Shown here: piece after piece, positions 6,753 to 15,089 of the stretch | Numbering within the stretch: position 1 is the first letter of the stretch | How the letters are laid out: every line of letters starts with the position of its first letter | DNA from: an uncultured Lachnospiraceae bacterium | GTDB taxonomy: Bacteria; Bacillota; Clostridia; Lachnospirales; Lachnospiraceae | Reading direction: 5' to 3' | Assembly (NCBI GenBank): GCA_934394615.1 | Contig: CAKRRJ010000029.1 | Span: forward strand, 1-26,619 | Length of the DNA stretch: 26,619 nucleotides | The notes under the pieces: generated by a model | Databases searched by the model: none | The model's input: the letters and a program-made list of their open reading frames with translations, nothing else | Told to the model about the DNA's origin: nothing | Made by a program: the position numbers and the translations under genes

Positions 6753-9221
6753 TTGATAGACAGAAATCATTTTACGGAACAGGCCTGGAACGCGATTGTG
6801 TTCGCGACCCAGGCGGCCAATGAACTCGGTCACAATTATGTGGGGACCGAGCACCTTCTGGTGGGCCTTCTGATGGAAGAAGAAGGCGTCGCGTCCAGAG
6901 TCCTTGACGCGAACGGTGTTTCCGCGGAAAAAGTAAAGGAGCTGATCAGCCAGCTGATCTTTCCGAACCAGAACGTGGGAACCATTGGAGAAACGGTATA
7001 CACCCCGGGCGCTGTCCGGGTGTTGAACCAGAGCTACCGCGAGGCGGTACGCTTTAAAGCACCGCTCATCGGAACCGAGCATCTGCTTATCGCGATGATC
7101 CGTGAGAGCGACTGCGCGGCAGTGCGGCTGCTAAATACCATGGACGTGAGCCTGCAGAAGCTGTATGTGGATCTCAGAAATGCCATGGGAGAGGACGGGG
7201 CAGATGAAAAGGAGGAGCTGCAGTCCTCCAGAAGCGGAAAAGACGCAGGCGCATCCACCCCGGTCTTAAACAGTTTCAGCCGCGATCTGACGAAGCTTGC
7301 GCGGGAAGGAAAGCTCGACCCGGTCATCGGGCGTGAGAATGAAATGCAGCGCGTCGTCCAGATCTTAAGCAGAAGGACCAAGAACAATCCGTGCCTAATC
7401 GGTGAGCCAGGTGTCGGCAAGACGGCCGTTGTGGAAGGTCTGGCGCAGATGATTGCCGGAGGCGATGTGCCGGAGACAATCGCGGACAAGCGTGTTATGA
7501 CACTCGATCTTTCCGGCATGGTGGCAGGATCCAAGTACCGCGGCGAGTTTGAGGAGCGCATTAAAAAAGTGATCTCCGAGGTGACGGCGGACGGAAATGT
7601 GCTGCTCTTTATCGATGAGATCCACACCATCATTGGCGCAGGTGGCGCGGAGGGCGCGATCGACGCCTCCAACATCTTAAAACCGTCCCTGGCGCGCGGC
7701 GAGATCCAGCTGATCGGCGCGACGACCCGCGAGGAGTACCGCAAGTACATTGAGAAGGATGCGGCCCTGGAGCGCCGTTTCCAGCCGGTGGTGGTGGAAG
7801 AACCGACAGAAGACCAGTCCATCGCGATCTTAAAGGGACTGCGCCCGAAATATGAGGAGCACCATAGGGTCACCATCACAGATGACGCGCTCACGGCAGC
7901 AGTGCGCCTGTCTGCGCGTTACATCAACGACCGTTTCCTTCCGGATAAGGCCATCGACCTGATTGATGAGGCGGCTTCCAAGATCCGCCTGACTGCCTAT
8001 GTGGAACCTGCCGAGATCAAAACGCTGAACGCCGAGATTGAGAAGCTGGAAGTTCAGAAAGAACAGGCAATCAAGTCCGAAGCGTACGAGAAGGCTGGCG
8101 ACATCAAAAAACGCCAGCAGAAAAAGCGCGAGAAGATTGAGAAAATCCGCGAGAAATGGCAGAAAGAGAAAAATTCCAGAAAGCTCATTGTGGGTGAGGG
8201 CGAGATTGCGGATGTGGTATCCGGCTGGACCAAGATTCCGGTGCGAAAGCTGGAGGAGGAAGAGTCCGAGCGCCTGCGTAAGCTGGAATCCATTCTGCAT
8301 GAGCGTGTGGTAGGACAGGAGGAGGCCGTTACCGCAGTGGCAAAAGCCATCCGCAGAGGCCGTGTGGGCTTAAAAGACCCGAAACGCCCGATCGGTTCCT
8401 TCTTATTTCTCGGACCGACCGGTGTCGGCAAGACAGAGCTTTGCAAGGCACTTGCCGAGGCAATGTTCGGCACCGAAAACGCGCTGATCCGTGTTGATAT
8501 GTCGGAGTACATGGAGAAGCACAGTGTCTCCAAGATGATCGGCTCCCCGCCAGGATATGTCGGATACGAGGAGGGCGGCCAGTTGAGTGAGAAGGTGCGC
8601 CGGAATCCATATTCGGTCATTCTGTTTGATGAGATCGAGAAAGCACATCCGGATGTGTTCAACATTCTTCTGCAGGTGCTCGACGATGGCCACATCACCG
8701 ACGCGCAGGGCAGAAAGATCGACTTTAAGAACACGATCCTGATCATGACTTCCAACGCCGGTGCCGAGAATATTGTCTCCCCGAAACGCCTGGGCTTTGC
8801 CTCCCAGGACGACGCGAAAGAGCGCTACCGCTTTATGAAAGAGCGCGTCATGGAAGAAGTAAAGCGTATGTTCAAGCCGGAGTTCTTAAACCGTATCGAC
8901 GAGATCATTGTGTTCCACCAGCTGTCCCAGGATCACATGAAGGAGATCGTGGACATTATGTTAAAGAGTATCTGCCGCCGCACCCTGACTCAGATGAATT
9001 TAAAACTCACGGTGGACGATTCCGCGAAAGCGTTTCTTGTTGAGAAGGGCTACGACGAGAAATACGGTGCCCGCCCGCTGCGCCGCGCAATTCAGAACCT
9101 TTTAGAGGATGGACTTGCCGAGGCAGTTCTCGATGGAAAGGTAAAAGCAGGGGATGAAGTGACTGTGACAAAAGGAGACGACGGGTTAAAATTTTTGTCG
9201 GCAGAAGTGATAAAAAACTAG
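6753..9221 (+). CDS. clpC: ATP-dependent Clp protease ATP-binding subunit ClpC
   Basis: The 822-residue class I AAA+ unfoldase feeds substrates to ClpP. It has the double Clp-N repeat (about 1-145), the first AAA module with Walker A GEPGVGKT (about 217-224) and Walker [10 protein letters not shown], and a middle domain with a UVR-like coiled stretch (about 430-465, rich in Lys/Glu). The second AAA module has [10 protein letters not shown] (about 554) and [14 protein letters not shown], followed by the ClpB-type small domain. The start is TTG at 6753, 8 bp after AAGGAGG at 6738-6744; no closer ATG fits. It is the last gene of the gntR-mcsA-mcsB-clpC unit. No clear terminator follows. Length is normal for ClpC. 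Confidence 0.97.
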   Translation: MIDRNHFTEQAWNAIVFATQAANELGHNYVGTEHLLVGLLMEEEGVASRVLDANGVSAEKVKELISQLIFPNQNVGTIGETVYTPGAVRVLNQSYREAVRFKAPLIGTEHLLIAMIRESDCAAVRLLNTMDVSLQKLYVDLRNAMGEDGADEKEELQSSRSGKDAGASTPVLNSFSRDLTKLAREGKLDPVIGRENEMQRVVQILSRRTKNNPCLIGEPGVGKTAVVEGLAQMIAGGDVPETIADKRVMTLDLSGMVAGSKYRGEFEERIKKVISEVTADGNVLLFIDEIHTIIGAGGAEGAIDASNILKPSLARGEIQLIGATTREEYRKYIEKDAALERRFQPVVVEEPTEDQSIAILKGLRPKYEEHHRVTITDDALTAAVRLSARYINDRFLPDKAIDLIDEAASKIRLTAYVEPAEIKTLNAEIEKLEVQKEQAIKSEAYEKAGDIKKRQQKKREKIEKIREKWQKEKNSRKLIVGEGEIADVVSGWTKIPVRKLEEEESERLRKLESILHERVVGQEEAVTAVAKAIRRGRVGLKDPKRPIGSFLFLGPTGVGKTELCKALAEAMFGTENALIRVDMSEYMEKHSVSKMIGSPPGYVGYEEGGQLSEKVRRNPYSVILFDEIEKAHPDVFNILLQVLDDGHITDAQGRKIDFKNTILIMTSNAGAENIVSPKRLGFASQDDAKERYRFMKERVMEEVKRMFKPEFLNRIDEIIVFHQLSQDHMKEIVDIMLKSICRRTLTQMNLKLTVDDSAKAFLVEKGYDEKYGARPLRRAIQNLLEDGLAEAVLDGKVKAGDEVTVTKGDDGLKFLSAEVIKN

Positions 9222-9241
9222 ATTAATTCTGTCCGTTGTTG

Positions 9242-9268
9242 TATAATCCTATGAGAAATCTAATTTCT
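9242..9268 (+). promoter_or_regulatory. Possible promoter and small inverted repeat before the 137-aa gene
   Basis: A perfect TATAAT lies at 9242-9247 but no good -35 box is visible at the normal distance. AGAAAT at 9254-9259 and ATTTCT at 9263-9268 form a 6-bp inverted repeat at the expected transcription start. Weak case; the gene could also be reached by read-through from clpC. Confidence 0.4.
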
Positions 9269-9311
9269 ACAGCAGTAAAATGTAATAACAAAATACCAGG
9301 AGGGCAAACAC

Positions 9312-9725
9312 ATGCCAGTAATCGAATCTTTAATCCGCTCTGAGGCAGATGGCACCATCAGCTTCGGTAATTACAAATTAGACAAAAAGAGCAAGCTCGA
9401 TAATTTCGAACATGCAGGAGATTTATATAAGATCAAAACTTTCTATGAGATCACGAAGTTAGAGCGCAACGGTTCTTTTGTTTACGAGTCCGTACCGGGA
9501 ACCGCAGTAGAACATTTCTCCGCAAAGCATGATGGCGTGGAGTTTACCGTATCCGGCGACAAAGATGCACAGATCACGGTTCAGCTTGAGGATGATACCG
9601 AGTATGAGGTGTATGTGGATGGTGTTGCAGTTGGCGGCATGACAACCAACATGAGCGGCAAGCTGGTTGTCAGCGTGGAGTTAAACGAGGGCGTTACCTG
9701 CCAGGTTAAGGTAGTAAAGCGCTAA
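9312..9725 (+). CDS. Conserved clostridial protein, often mislabelled endosialidase
   Basis: The 137-residue product begins MPVIESLIRSEADGTISFG and resembles a small conserved family found mainly in Lachnospiraceae and relatives, often annotated as endosialidase. I see no sialidase Asp box, no signal peptide and no membrane segment. The composition suggests an all-beta fold with a C-terminal part like a beta-sandwich (QLEDDTEYEVYVDG, KLVVSVELNEG). AGGAGG at 9298-9303 gives a strong ribosome site. radA starts only 27 bp after the stop with no terminator between, so the two are probably cotranscribed. The function is unknown and the endosialidase name should not be used as evidence. Confidence 0.8.
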   Translation: MPVIESLIRSEADGTISFGNYKLDKKSKLDNFEHAGDLYKIKTFYEITKLERNGSFVYESVPGTAVEHFSAKHDGVEFTVSGDKDAQITVQLEDDTEYEVYVDGVAVGGMTTNMSGKLVVSVELNEGVTCQVKVVKR

Positions 9726-9752
9726 ATATCCTGTAACGGAAGGATTATTTAT

Positions 9753-11120
9753 ATGGCAAAGGCAAAGACAACCGTATTTTTCTGTAAGGAATGCGGTTTC
9801 GAATCCAGCAAATGGCTCGGGCAGTGCCCGGCGTGCAAGGAGTGGAACACCCTGGTGGAGGAGCCGGTGGCAAAAAAAGCCCCGGCCGGCCATGCAGGAG
9901 CACTTACCCACCGCACACTGGCAAAGCCTGTCAGGCTGGATGAAGTGTCCATAGAAGAGCAGGACCGGATCTCTACGGGGTATCCGGAACTCGACCGTGT
10001 ACTGGGGAGCGGCATTGTTGCCGGCTCCCTGGTTTTAGTTGGGGGCGATCCGGGCATCGGAAAGTCAACCCTGCTGCTTCAGATGTGCCGGAATCTGGCG
10101 CGGGACGGACACCGCGTTCTCTACATTTCCGGCGAGGAATCATTAAAACAGATTAAGATGCGCGCAAGCCGCATCGGAACCATAACCGGGGAGCTGTTAT
10201 TTCTCTGTGAGACGAACCTGGATACCATCGAGGAGGCCATCCGCGAGGCAAAGCCGCAGATCGTCATCATCGACTCCATCCAGACCATGTTCCGGGAAGA
10301 TGTGGCATCCGCTCCGGGCAGTGTGAGCCAGGTGCGGGAGTCCACGAATGTGCTTATGCAGATTGCAAAAGGCATGGGTATCTCTGTGTTCATTGTCGGC
10401 CATGTCACGAAAGAGGGCGTGGTGGCAGGTCCGCGTGTGCTGGAGCATATGGTAGATACCGTTCTTTATTTTGAAGGCGAACGGAATGCTTCCTACCGTA
10501 TTTTAAGGGGCGTGAAGAACCGTTTCGGCTCCACCAATGAGATCGGCGTGTTTGAGATGCAGGAGAACGGCCTGGCAGAGGTGGAGAACCCGTCGGAGTA
10601 TCTGCTCAGCGGCCGCCCGGAGGAGGCATCCGGTGCCGTTGTTGCCTGTTCCCTGGAGGGTACGCGCCCCATCCTTTTGGAAGTGCAGGCGCTGGTGACC
10701 CAGACAAACTTCGGCATGCCGCGCCGGACGGCGGCGGGAACCGATTTTAACCGTGTAAACCTGCTCATGGCAGTGCTCGAAAAACGCTGCCGCTACGAGA
10801 TGTCCCGCTACGACGCCTATGTGAATATTGCAGGCGGCATGCGGATGAACGAACCGGCGCTGGATCTTGCGATTGTGCTGGCCCTGGTGTCCAGCATGAA
10901 GGATAAACCAGTTAATCCAAAATGCATTATTTTCGGAGAGGTCGGCCTTGCCGGAGAGGTACGCGCCGTGTCCCAGGCAGAGCAGAGAGTCCACGAGGCG
11001 ATCAAACTGGGATTTGAATCGTGTATTCTGCCACAGGTGTCGCTGGATAAGATGAAGAAGACGGATAAGATTGCGCTGTATGGGGTCAGTAATGTAAGGG
11101 AAGCGATCCGGCTGATCTGA
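9753..11120 (+). CDS. radA: DNA repair/recombination protein RadA
   Basis: The 455-residue RadA (Sms) promotes branch migration of recombination intermediates. It shows the N-terminal C4 zinc finger (CKECG, then CPAC), a RecA-like ATPase with Walker A GGDPGIGKS (about residue 91) and Walker B-like IVIIDSIQTM, the RadA-specific KNRFG motif, and a Lon-protease-like C-terminal domain (about 280-455; AGGMRMNEPALDLAIVLAL) without an obvious protease Ser-Lys dyad. The start follows a GGAAGGA site. Length and motif order are normal. Confidence 0.97.
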   Translation: MAKAKTTVFFCKECGFESSKWLGQCPACKEWNTLVEEPVAKKAPAGHAGALTHRTLAKPVRLDEVSIEEQDRISTGYPELDRVLGSGIVAGSLVLVGGDPGIGKSTLLLQMCRNLARDGHRVLYISGEESLKQIKMRASRIGTITGELLFLCETNLDTIEEAIREAKPQIVIIDSIQTMFREDVASAPGSVSQVRESTNVLMQIAKGMGISVFIVGHVTKEGVVAGPRVLEHMVDTVLYFEGERNASYRILRGVKNRFGSTNEIGVFEMQENGLAEVENPSEYLLSGRPEEASGAVVACSLEGTRPILLEVQALVTQTNFGMPRRTAAGTDFNRVNLLMAVLEKRCRYEMSRYDAYVNIAGGMRMNEPALDLAIVLALVSSMKDKPVNPKCIIFGEVGLAGEVRAVSQAEQRVHEAIKLGFESCILPQVSLDKMKKTDKIALYGVSNVREAIRLI

Positions 11121-11125
11121 GAAAT

Positions 11126-11148
11126 AATCTAAAATGGCACTTTAGATT
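11126..11148. promoter_or_regulatory. Inverted repeat over the -35 box of the RNA promoter, probable operator
   Basis: AATCTAAA at 11126-11133 and TTTAGATT at 11141-11148 are a perfect 8-bp inverted repeat with a 7-bp spacer. The right arm runs into the TTGACA box (11147-11152), so a bound protein would affect that promoter. There is no T run, so it is not a good radA terminator. Confidence 0.5.
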
Positions 11149-11175
11149 GACAAAATATTGTATCATTATTAAAAT
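11147..11175 (+). promoter_or_regulatory. Sigma-A promoter of the structured RNA
   Basis: A consensus TTGACA at 11147-11152 and TAAAAT at 11170-11175 have a 17-bp spacer. The predicted start, near 11182, is the first base of the closing stem of the RNA that follows. Confidence 0.8.
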
Positions 11176-11181
11176 AAAATA

Positions 11182-11366
11182 GCAGACAGAACCCTCATTT
11201 TGACTGAACATAATGAGACGGGTTAGGCGGTTGGTTATCATATATTGTTCGCTGGATCGATTCCAGGCACAAAAATAACCGCCATGGCGAGTAGCGGTTA
11301 CTTTTGTTAAGTAAAATTGTAATCAATCTATAGTCCAACCGTCTAACGGCTTCTGTCTGCTTTTTT
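11182..11366 (+). ncRNA. Structured non-coding RNA of about 180 nt, family not recognised
   Basis: No convincing ORF exists here, but the segment is a self-contained transcription unit. GCAGACAGAA at the 5' end (11182-11191) pairs perfectly with TTCTGTCTGC (11351-11360), followed by six T, so the outer stem is also the terminator. A second helix joins 11222-11234 with 11335-11347 (13 bp, one G-U). Local hairpins are 11194-11199/11212-11217, 11252-11256/11262-11266 inside 11245-11248/11269-11272, and 11276-11282/11294-11300 (7 bp). GGTTAT at 11233-11238 could alternatively pair with ATAACC at 11275-11280. The hairpin at 11252-11266 resembles a tRNA T-arm. RNase P, tmRNA and SRP RNA signatures are absent. 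6S RNA, raiA RNA and a Y RNA-like molecule are not excluded. Confidence 0.72.
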
Positions 11367-11422
11367 ATATAATTATTATATAATACTGTAGGATTAAAAA
11401 CAAGAGTTATAAACTTAAAAAG

Positions 11423-11455
11423 AAAAAAGCTGAGAATCTAATTCTCAGCTTTTTT
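11423..11455. terminator. Bidirectional terminator between the RNA gene and tRNA-Trp
   Basis: AAAAAAGCTGAGAAT (11423-11437) and ATTCTCAGCT followed by five T (11441-11455) form a near-perfect hairpin with a 3-nt loop. The A run on the left becomes the T run on the minus strand, so it ends the tRNA transcript and would also stop plus-strand read-through. Confidence 0.9.
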
Positions 11456-11457
11456 AG

Positions 11458-11528
11458 CAGGGGATGAGGGGCTCGAACCCCCATCGACGGTTTTGGAGAC
11501 CGGTGCTCTACCATTGAACTAATCCCCT
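11458..11528 (-). tRNA. trnW: tRNA-Trp (anticodon CCA)
   Basis: On the minus strand the acceptor arms AGGGGAT and ATCCCCT pair, the D-arm is GTTC/GAGC, the anticodon loop is CTCCAAA (anticodon CCA), and the T-arm has GGGGG, loop TTCGAGC and CCCTC. The stretch GAGCACCGGTCTCCAAAACC is identical to bacterial tRNA-Trp. The discriminator base is G and the CCA end is not encoded. Confidence 0.96.
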
Positions 11529-11577
11529 ATATTCTTTGCTGAGGTTTTCTTTGTTTTGTTTCCCTCAACGCTCATTT

Positions 11578-11606
11578 ATAATAACACGGATCTTTTTCTC
11601 TGTCAA
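11578..11606 (-). promoter_or_regulatory. Promoter of tRNA-Trp
   Basis: On the minus strand TTGACA (11606-11601) and TATTAT (11583-11578) have a 17-bp spacer. The start would lie about 43 bp before the mature tRNA end. Confidence 0.8.
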
Positions 11607-11668
11607 CAAATTTTTTTATTTTTTTGAAAAAAATATATTTTTGATACGAAATCCTGATTTTTGCTTGA

Positions 11669-11697
11669 TTGACTTTTCGCGGAAAGGCAAGTATGAT
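11669..11697 (+). promoter_or_regulatory. Promoter of the nuclease-helicase gene
   Basis: TTGACT at 11669-11674 and TATGAT at 11692-11697 have a 17-bp spacer. Transcription would start near 11704, which rules out translation starts upstream of this and supports the ATG at 11731. Confidence 0.72.
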
Positions 11698-11730
11698 TAC
11701 AGAAAAATGATAAAAGAGAGGAGAAGGAAT

Positions 11731-14103
11731 ATGCCGGCTGACTGCAAAACCATCCGCATTTCCGTGCGGAACCTTGTGGAGTTTGTTATGCGGGGCGGTG
11801 ATATCGACAACCGCAGGACTTCCGCGGCGGAAAAAGACGCCATGCAGGCGGGCAGCCGCATGCACCGCAAAATTCAGAAGCGCCAGGGCGCGGATTACCA
11901 TGCGGAGGTGTCCATGAAGCATGCGGTGGAGCAGGAGGGCTACCGGATCCTCATAGAAGGGCGTGCGGATGGAGTCATCGAAGCGGCAGATGGAGTCACG
12001 ATCGACGAGATCAAGTGTATGTATCTGGATGTCAGTCAGTTGGAGGAACCACAGCCGGTCCATCTGGCGCAGGCCCTCTGTTACGGCTATATGTACTGCT
12101 CTGATCATGCAGACCTGGCGTCCATCACGGTCCAGATCACTTACTGTAACCTGGAAACAGAGGAGATCTGCCGCCTGAGGCAGGAGAAGACCCGGGAGGA
12201 ACTTGCGGAGTGGTTTGAAGGACTGATCCATGAATATGTCAAATGGGCGGAATATCTCTACCGTCACACGCTCAGACGCGATGAATCCCTGCGCGATCTG
12301 GAGTTCCCCTATGCATACCGTGCCGGGCAGAAGGAGCTTGCCGTATCGGTATACCGTGCCCTGGCAAGGAAGCGCAATCTGTTTATCCAGGCGCCGACCG
12401 GAATTGGAAAGACGCTGTCGGTAGTCTATCCGTCGCTCAAATCCATGGGGAACGGGAATGGGGAAAAACTGTTCTATCTGACGGCAAAAACCATTACCCG
12501 CAGTGTAGCGGAAAACTGTTTTGCCCTTCTTCGGGAGCGCGGCATGTTTTTTACCACCGTGACAATTACCGCGAAAGAGAAGCTGTGTTCTCTGGAACAG
12601 ACGGACTGCAATCCCGATGCCTGCCCATATGCGAAGGGGCATTTCGACCGGGTCAATGACGCGGTGTACGATATCCTCCACGAGCAGCAGGGCATCACCC
12701 GGGAAATCATTCTGGACTATGCAGAGCGATATCAGGTCTGTCCGTTTGAGTTCTGCCTGGATATCAGCAGCTGGGCAGATGGCATCATTTGTGACTATAA
12801 CTATGTGTTTGACCCGAACGCGCGGCTGAAACGGTATTTTGCAGAAGGAAACCAGGGGGATTATCTGTTTCTGGTCGATGAGGCGCACAACCTGGTCAGC
12901 CGTGCCAGGGAGATGTTCAGCGCCTGTCTGGTAAAAGAAGATATTCTTTTGGTGAAGCGCATCATAAAAGGGCGCGCGCATCGCCTGGAGCGGGAGCTGG
13001 AGCGCTGCAACCGCGGCCTGCTGGAATTAAAGCGGGAGTCGGAAGAATACCAGATTCTTCCGGAGATTAATCTGCTGGCGTCAAACCTGCTGGCGGTCCT
13101 GGGAGATCTGGAAGTATTTCTGGAAGAGGAAAAGGAATTTCCGGACCGCAATACCGTGCTGCAGTTTTATTTTGACCTGCGCCATTTTTTAAATATGTAT
13201 GATGGGCTGGACGCACATTACCGGATCTACTCGGAGCTCGGGGCGGATGGAAACTTCCGCCTGTATTTATTCTGCATAGATCCTTCCAAATGTCTGGGTG
13301 CCTGTCTGGAAAAAGGCATTGCCGGGGTCTTTTTTTCCGCAACCATGATCCCGGTGGTTTATTATAAGAAGCTGTTGAGCGGAAACGTGGAAGATTACGC
13401 CGTTTATGCCAATTCTCCGTTTGACCGGAAGCGGAGGCAGATTCTGATCGCAAAAGATGTGAGCAGCCGCTATACCAGGCGCAACCGCACGGAGTTTGGA
13501 AAAGTGGCAGACTACATCGAAGCGCTGGCACACAGCCATGTAGGCAATTATATGGTATTTTTTCCATCTTACCGTTATATGGAGGCAGTTGAGCAGATTT
13601 TAAAAGAGCGCGATGACAATACGTACCGGTGGCAGATGCAGGTAAATGGCATGACGGAGGAAGAACGGGAACAGTTCTTAAACACGTTTGAAGAAAAGAG
13701 GACGGAATCGTTTGTTGGTCTTTGTGTGCTTGGCGGGATTTTTTCAGAAGGAATTGATTTGAAGGCGGAACGCCTGGAAGGTGTGATTGTTGTGGGAACG
13801 GGACTTCCCATGGTGTGCAGTGAACAGGAAATCCTGATGCAGTATTTTGCTGAACAGGGTGAGAGTGGATACGACTATGCGTATCAGTATCCGGGGATGA
13901 ATAAGGTGCTGCAGGCTGCCGGACGGGTGATCCGGACCGCAGAGGACCGCGGTGTGATCCTTCTTTTGGATGACCGTTTCCTGCGGCAGGAGATCCAGGA
14001 ACTGTTTCCGCGGGAGTGGACCGAATATGGCCTTGTGACCCGGGAAACAGTGGGGGGATGGCTGAAGCATTTCTGGGATACGGTATCTATAACATCTCCA
14101 TAA
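11731..14103 (+). CDS. PD-(D/E)XK nuclease / DinG-Rad3-type helicase fusion
   Basis: This 790-residue protein starts at ATG 11731 behind GAGGAGAAGG. The N-terminal part (about 1-190) has the nuclease core of Cas4/RecB-like enzymes: GRADGV with Asp80 and the DEIK motif with Glu93 and Lys95. The rest is an iron-sulfur superfamily 2 helicase of the XPD/DinG class: Walker A QAPTGIGKT (221-229), cysteines 286, 293, 298 and 337 or 342 as likely Fe-S ligands, the DEAH box (383-386), SATM in the C-terminal lobe, and the terminal QAAGRVIRTAEDRG motif VI. Such fusions would unwind and cut DNA in repair. The 3' end overlaps the convergent LysR gene by 17 bp. The physiological substrate is unknown. Confidence 0.88.
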   Translation: MPADCKTIRISVRNLVEFVMRGGDIDNRRTSAAEKDAMQAGSRMHRKIQKRQGADYHAEVSMKHAVEQEGYRILIEGRADGVIEAADGVTIDEIKCMYLDVSQLEEPQPVHLAQALCYGYMYCSDHADLASITVQITYCNLETEEICRLRQEKTREELAEWFEGLIHEYVKWAEYLYRHTLRRDESLRDLEFPYAYRAGQKELAVSVYRALARKRNLFIQAPTGIGKTLSVVYPSLKSMGNGNGEKLFYLTAKTITRSVAENCFALLRERGMFFTTVTITAKEKLCSLEQTDCNPDACPYAKGHFDRVNDAVYDILHEQQGITREIILDYAERYQVCPFEFCLDISSWADGIICDYNYVFDPNARLKRYFAEGNQGDYLFLVDEAHNLVSRAREMFSACLVKEDILLVKRIIKGRAHRLERELERCNRGLLELKRESEEYQILPEINLLASNLLAVLGDLEVFLEEEKEFPDRNTVLQFYFDLRHFLNMYDGLDAHYRIYSELGADGNFRLYLFCIDPSKCLGACLEKGIAGVFFSATMIPVVYYKKLLSGNVEDYAVYANSPFDRKRRQILIAKDVSSRYTRRNRTEFGKVADYIEALAHSHVGNYMVFFPSYRYMEAVEQILKERDDNTYRWQMQVNGMTEEEREQFLNTFEEKRTESFVGLCVLGGIFSEGIDLKAERLEGVIVVGTGLPMVCSEQEILMQYFAEQGESGYDYAYQYPGMNKVLQAAGRVIRTAEDRGVILLLDDRFLRQEIQELFPREWTEYGLVTRETVGGWLKHFWDTVSITSP

Positions 14104-14962
14104 ACTGCTTTGCGGCCTGGGAAATTGGGAGACTGTCGTTACTGGCAACCACGATCTGTCTGGTTGGAAGATCTTCCTCAATGTGTACAATGAACAGGTT
14201 CTGCTCATCCTCCGGGATGCAGTAATCCGGAACGAATGCGATGCCAAGTCCGATGCGGGCGAGATCGATGAGCAGATCGTTGCTGGAAAGCTCAATCTCC
14301 GGGACCAGGTCCAGCTGATGGCGCTGAAACATACTGTGCAGAAATTCGCTGGTCGTGCTCTTTCGGTCGAGCATTAAGATCGGAAACTGTTTTAAGTCTT
14401 TCAGGCTGACGGTTTTTCCTTTCAGCTCCTTATATTCGTCGTTTGCCACGAACACATCTTTAAATTCGCGGATGATCCGCACATTCTGGGTGTTGGAGAG
14501 TCCGGAGTTCGGATAGTTGGTGATGGCGAAATCGACCTGTCCGGATTCCAGAAGCTTCGCGCAGGCGATGGAAGTCTGGTTCGTGACTTTGATGTGGACG
14601 TTCGGATAGCGCCGGTGGAAGTCTTTTAAATAGGAAACCAGATAGTAACGGCAGATGGTGTCGCTCGCGCCGATGCGCAGCTGGCCGCCGTTTAAGGTAT
14701 TTGCCTCTAAAAGCTGGTTTTCACCCTGGCGGATGAGGTTCATGGCAGGTTCAATATGTTTTAAGAGAATCTCGCCTTCCGGAGTCAGCTGTACACGCTT
14801 GGTGCTGCGGATGAAAAGCGGCTGGTTTAGCTTCTTTTCCAGAACCTTGATGGACTGACTGACCGCAGACTGGGAAATGAACAGCTGCTTGGAAGCTTCC
14901 GAGAAACTCAGGGTATTTGCAACATGATAAAATACTTTATAAAGTTCGTAGTTGATATCCAA
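14087..14962 (-). CDS. LysR-family transcriptional regulator
   Basis: The 291-residue protein has the LysR helix-turn-helix at the N terminus (about 4-62; FYHVANTLSFSEASKQLFIS and QSAVSQSIKVLEKKL) and a two-lobed periplasmic-binding-like effector domain (about 90-291; GQLRIGASDTICRYYL, GLGIAFVPDYC). The start is TTG at 14962, 6 to 7 bp after AAGGAGGG; no ATG fits better. It is divergent from the ATP-grasp operon and is the obvious candidate to regulate it, with an inverted repeat overlapping its own -35 box. The effector is unknown. The 3' end overlaps the helicase gene. Confidence 0.93.
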   Translation of the reverse strand: MDINYELYKVFYHVANTLSFSEASKQLFISQSAVSQSIKVLEKKLNQPLFIRSTKRVQLTPEGEILLKHIEPAMNLIRQGENQLLEANTLNGGQLRIGASDTICRYYLVSYLKDFHRRYPNVHIKVTNQTSIACAKLLESGQVDFAITNYPNSGLSNTQNVRIIREFKDVFVANDEYKELKGKTVSLKDLKQFPILMLDRKSTTSEFLHSMFQRHQLDLVPEIELSSNDLLIDLARIGLGIAFVPDYCIPEDEQNLFIVHIEEDLPTRQIVVASNDSLPISQAAKQFMEML

Positions 14963-14990
14963 TATTAGCCCTCCTTATAAAACTACGGTT

Positions 14991-15019
14991 ATTCTATCAC
15001 GAGGCTGATGAATTGTAAA
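14991..15019 (-). promoter_or_regulatory. Promoter of the LysR gene
   Basis: On the minus strand TTTACA (15019-15014) and TAGAAT (14996-14991) have a 17-bp spacer, about 30 bp before the TTG start. Confidence 0.72.
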
Positions 15020-15032
15020 GCGTTACAATTCA
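15009..15032. promoter_or_regulatory. 10-bp inverted repeat over the LysR -35 box, probable LysR operator
   Basis: TGAATTGTAA (15009-15018), a 4-bp spacer AGCG, then TTACAATTCA (15023-15032) form a perfect inverted repeat. It contains the T-N11-A pattern of LysR boxes and covers the -35 of the LysR promoter, which fits autoregulation. Confidence 0.6.
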
Positions 15033-15038
15033 CAGGCA

Positions 15039-15062
15039 GGAATTTTCTGAACTGAAAATTCC
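15039..15062. repeat. 9-bp inverted repeat in the divergent intergenic region
   Basis: GGAATTTTC (15039-15047), 6 bp, then GAAAATTCC (15054-15062) form a perfect inverted repeat. It could be a protein site or the first arm of a larger repeat element that continues to 15157. Confidence 0.5.
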
Positions 15063-15089
15063 GTATGATACAGTGATGGAAGCAGGTTT

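Noticed and set aside
6512..6823. 103-codon plus frame across the mcsB-clpC gap
   Set aside because: It overlaps the real ends of mcsB and clpC in another frame and reads through the hairpin repeat; no ribosome site.
7034..7894. 286-codon minus-strand frame opposite clpC
   Set aside because: Ser/Arg-rich composition is that expected of a shadow of a conserved gene; clpC accounts for the sequence.
11213..11275. Short peptide frame inside the structured RNA
   Set aside because: About twenty codons from an ATG with no ribosome site; the segment is better explained by RNA structure.
11536..11730. Longer N terminus for the helicase
   Set aside because: Phe/Ile-rich translation of AT-rich DNA that covers the tRNA promoter and lies mostly upstream of the mapped-looking helicase promoter.
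11572..12981. 469-codon open frame on the minus strand
   Set aside because: It is antisense to the nuclease-helicase gene, which has clear motifs, a promoter and a ribosome site; the minus frame has none and no recognisable domain.
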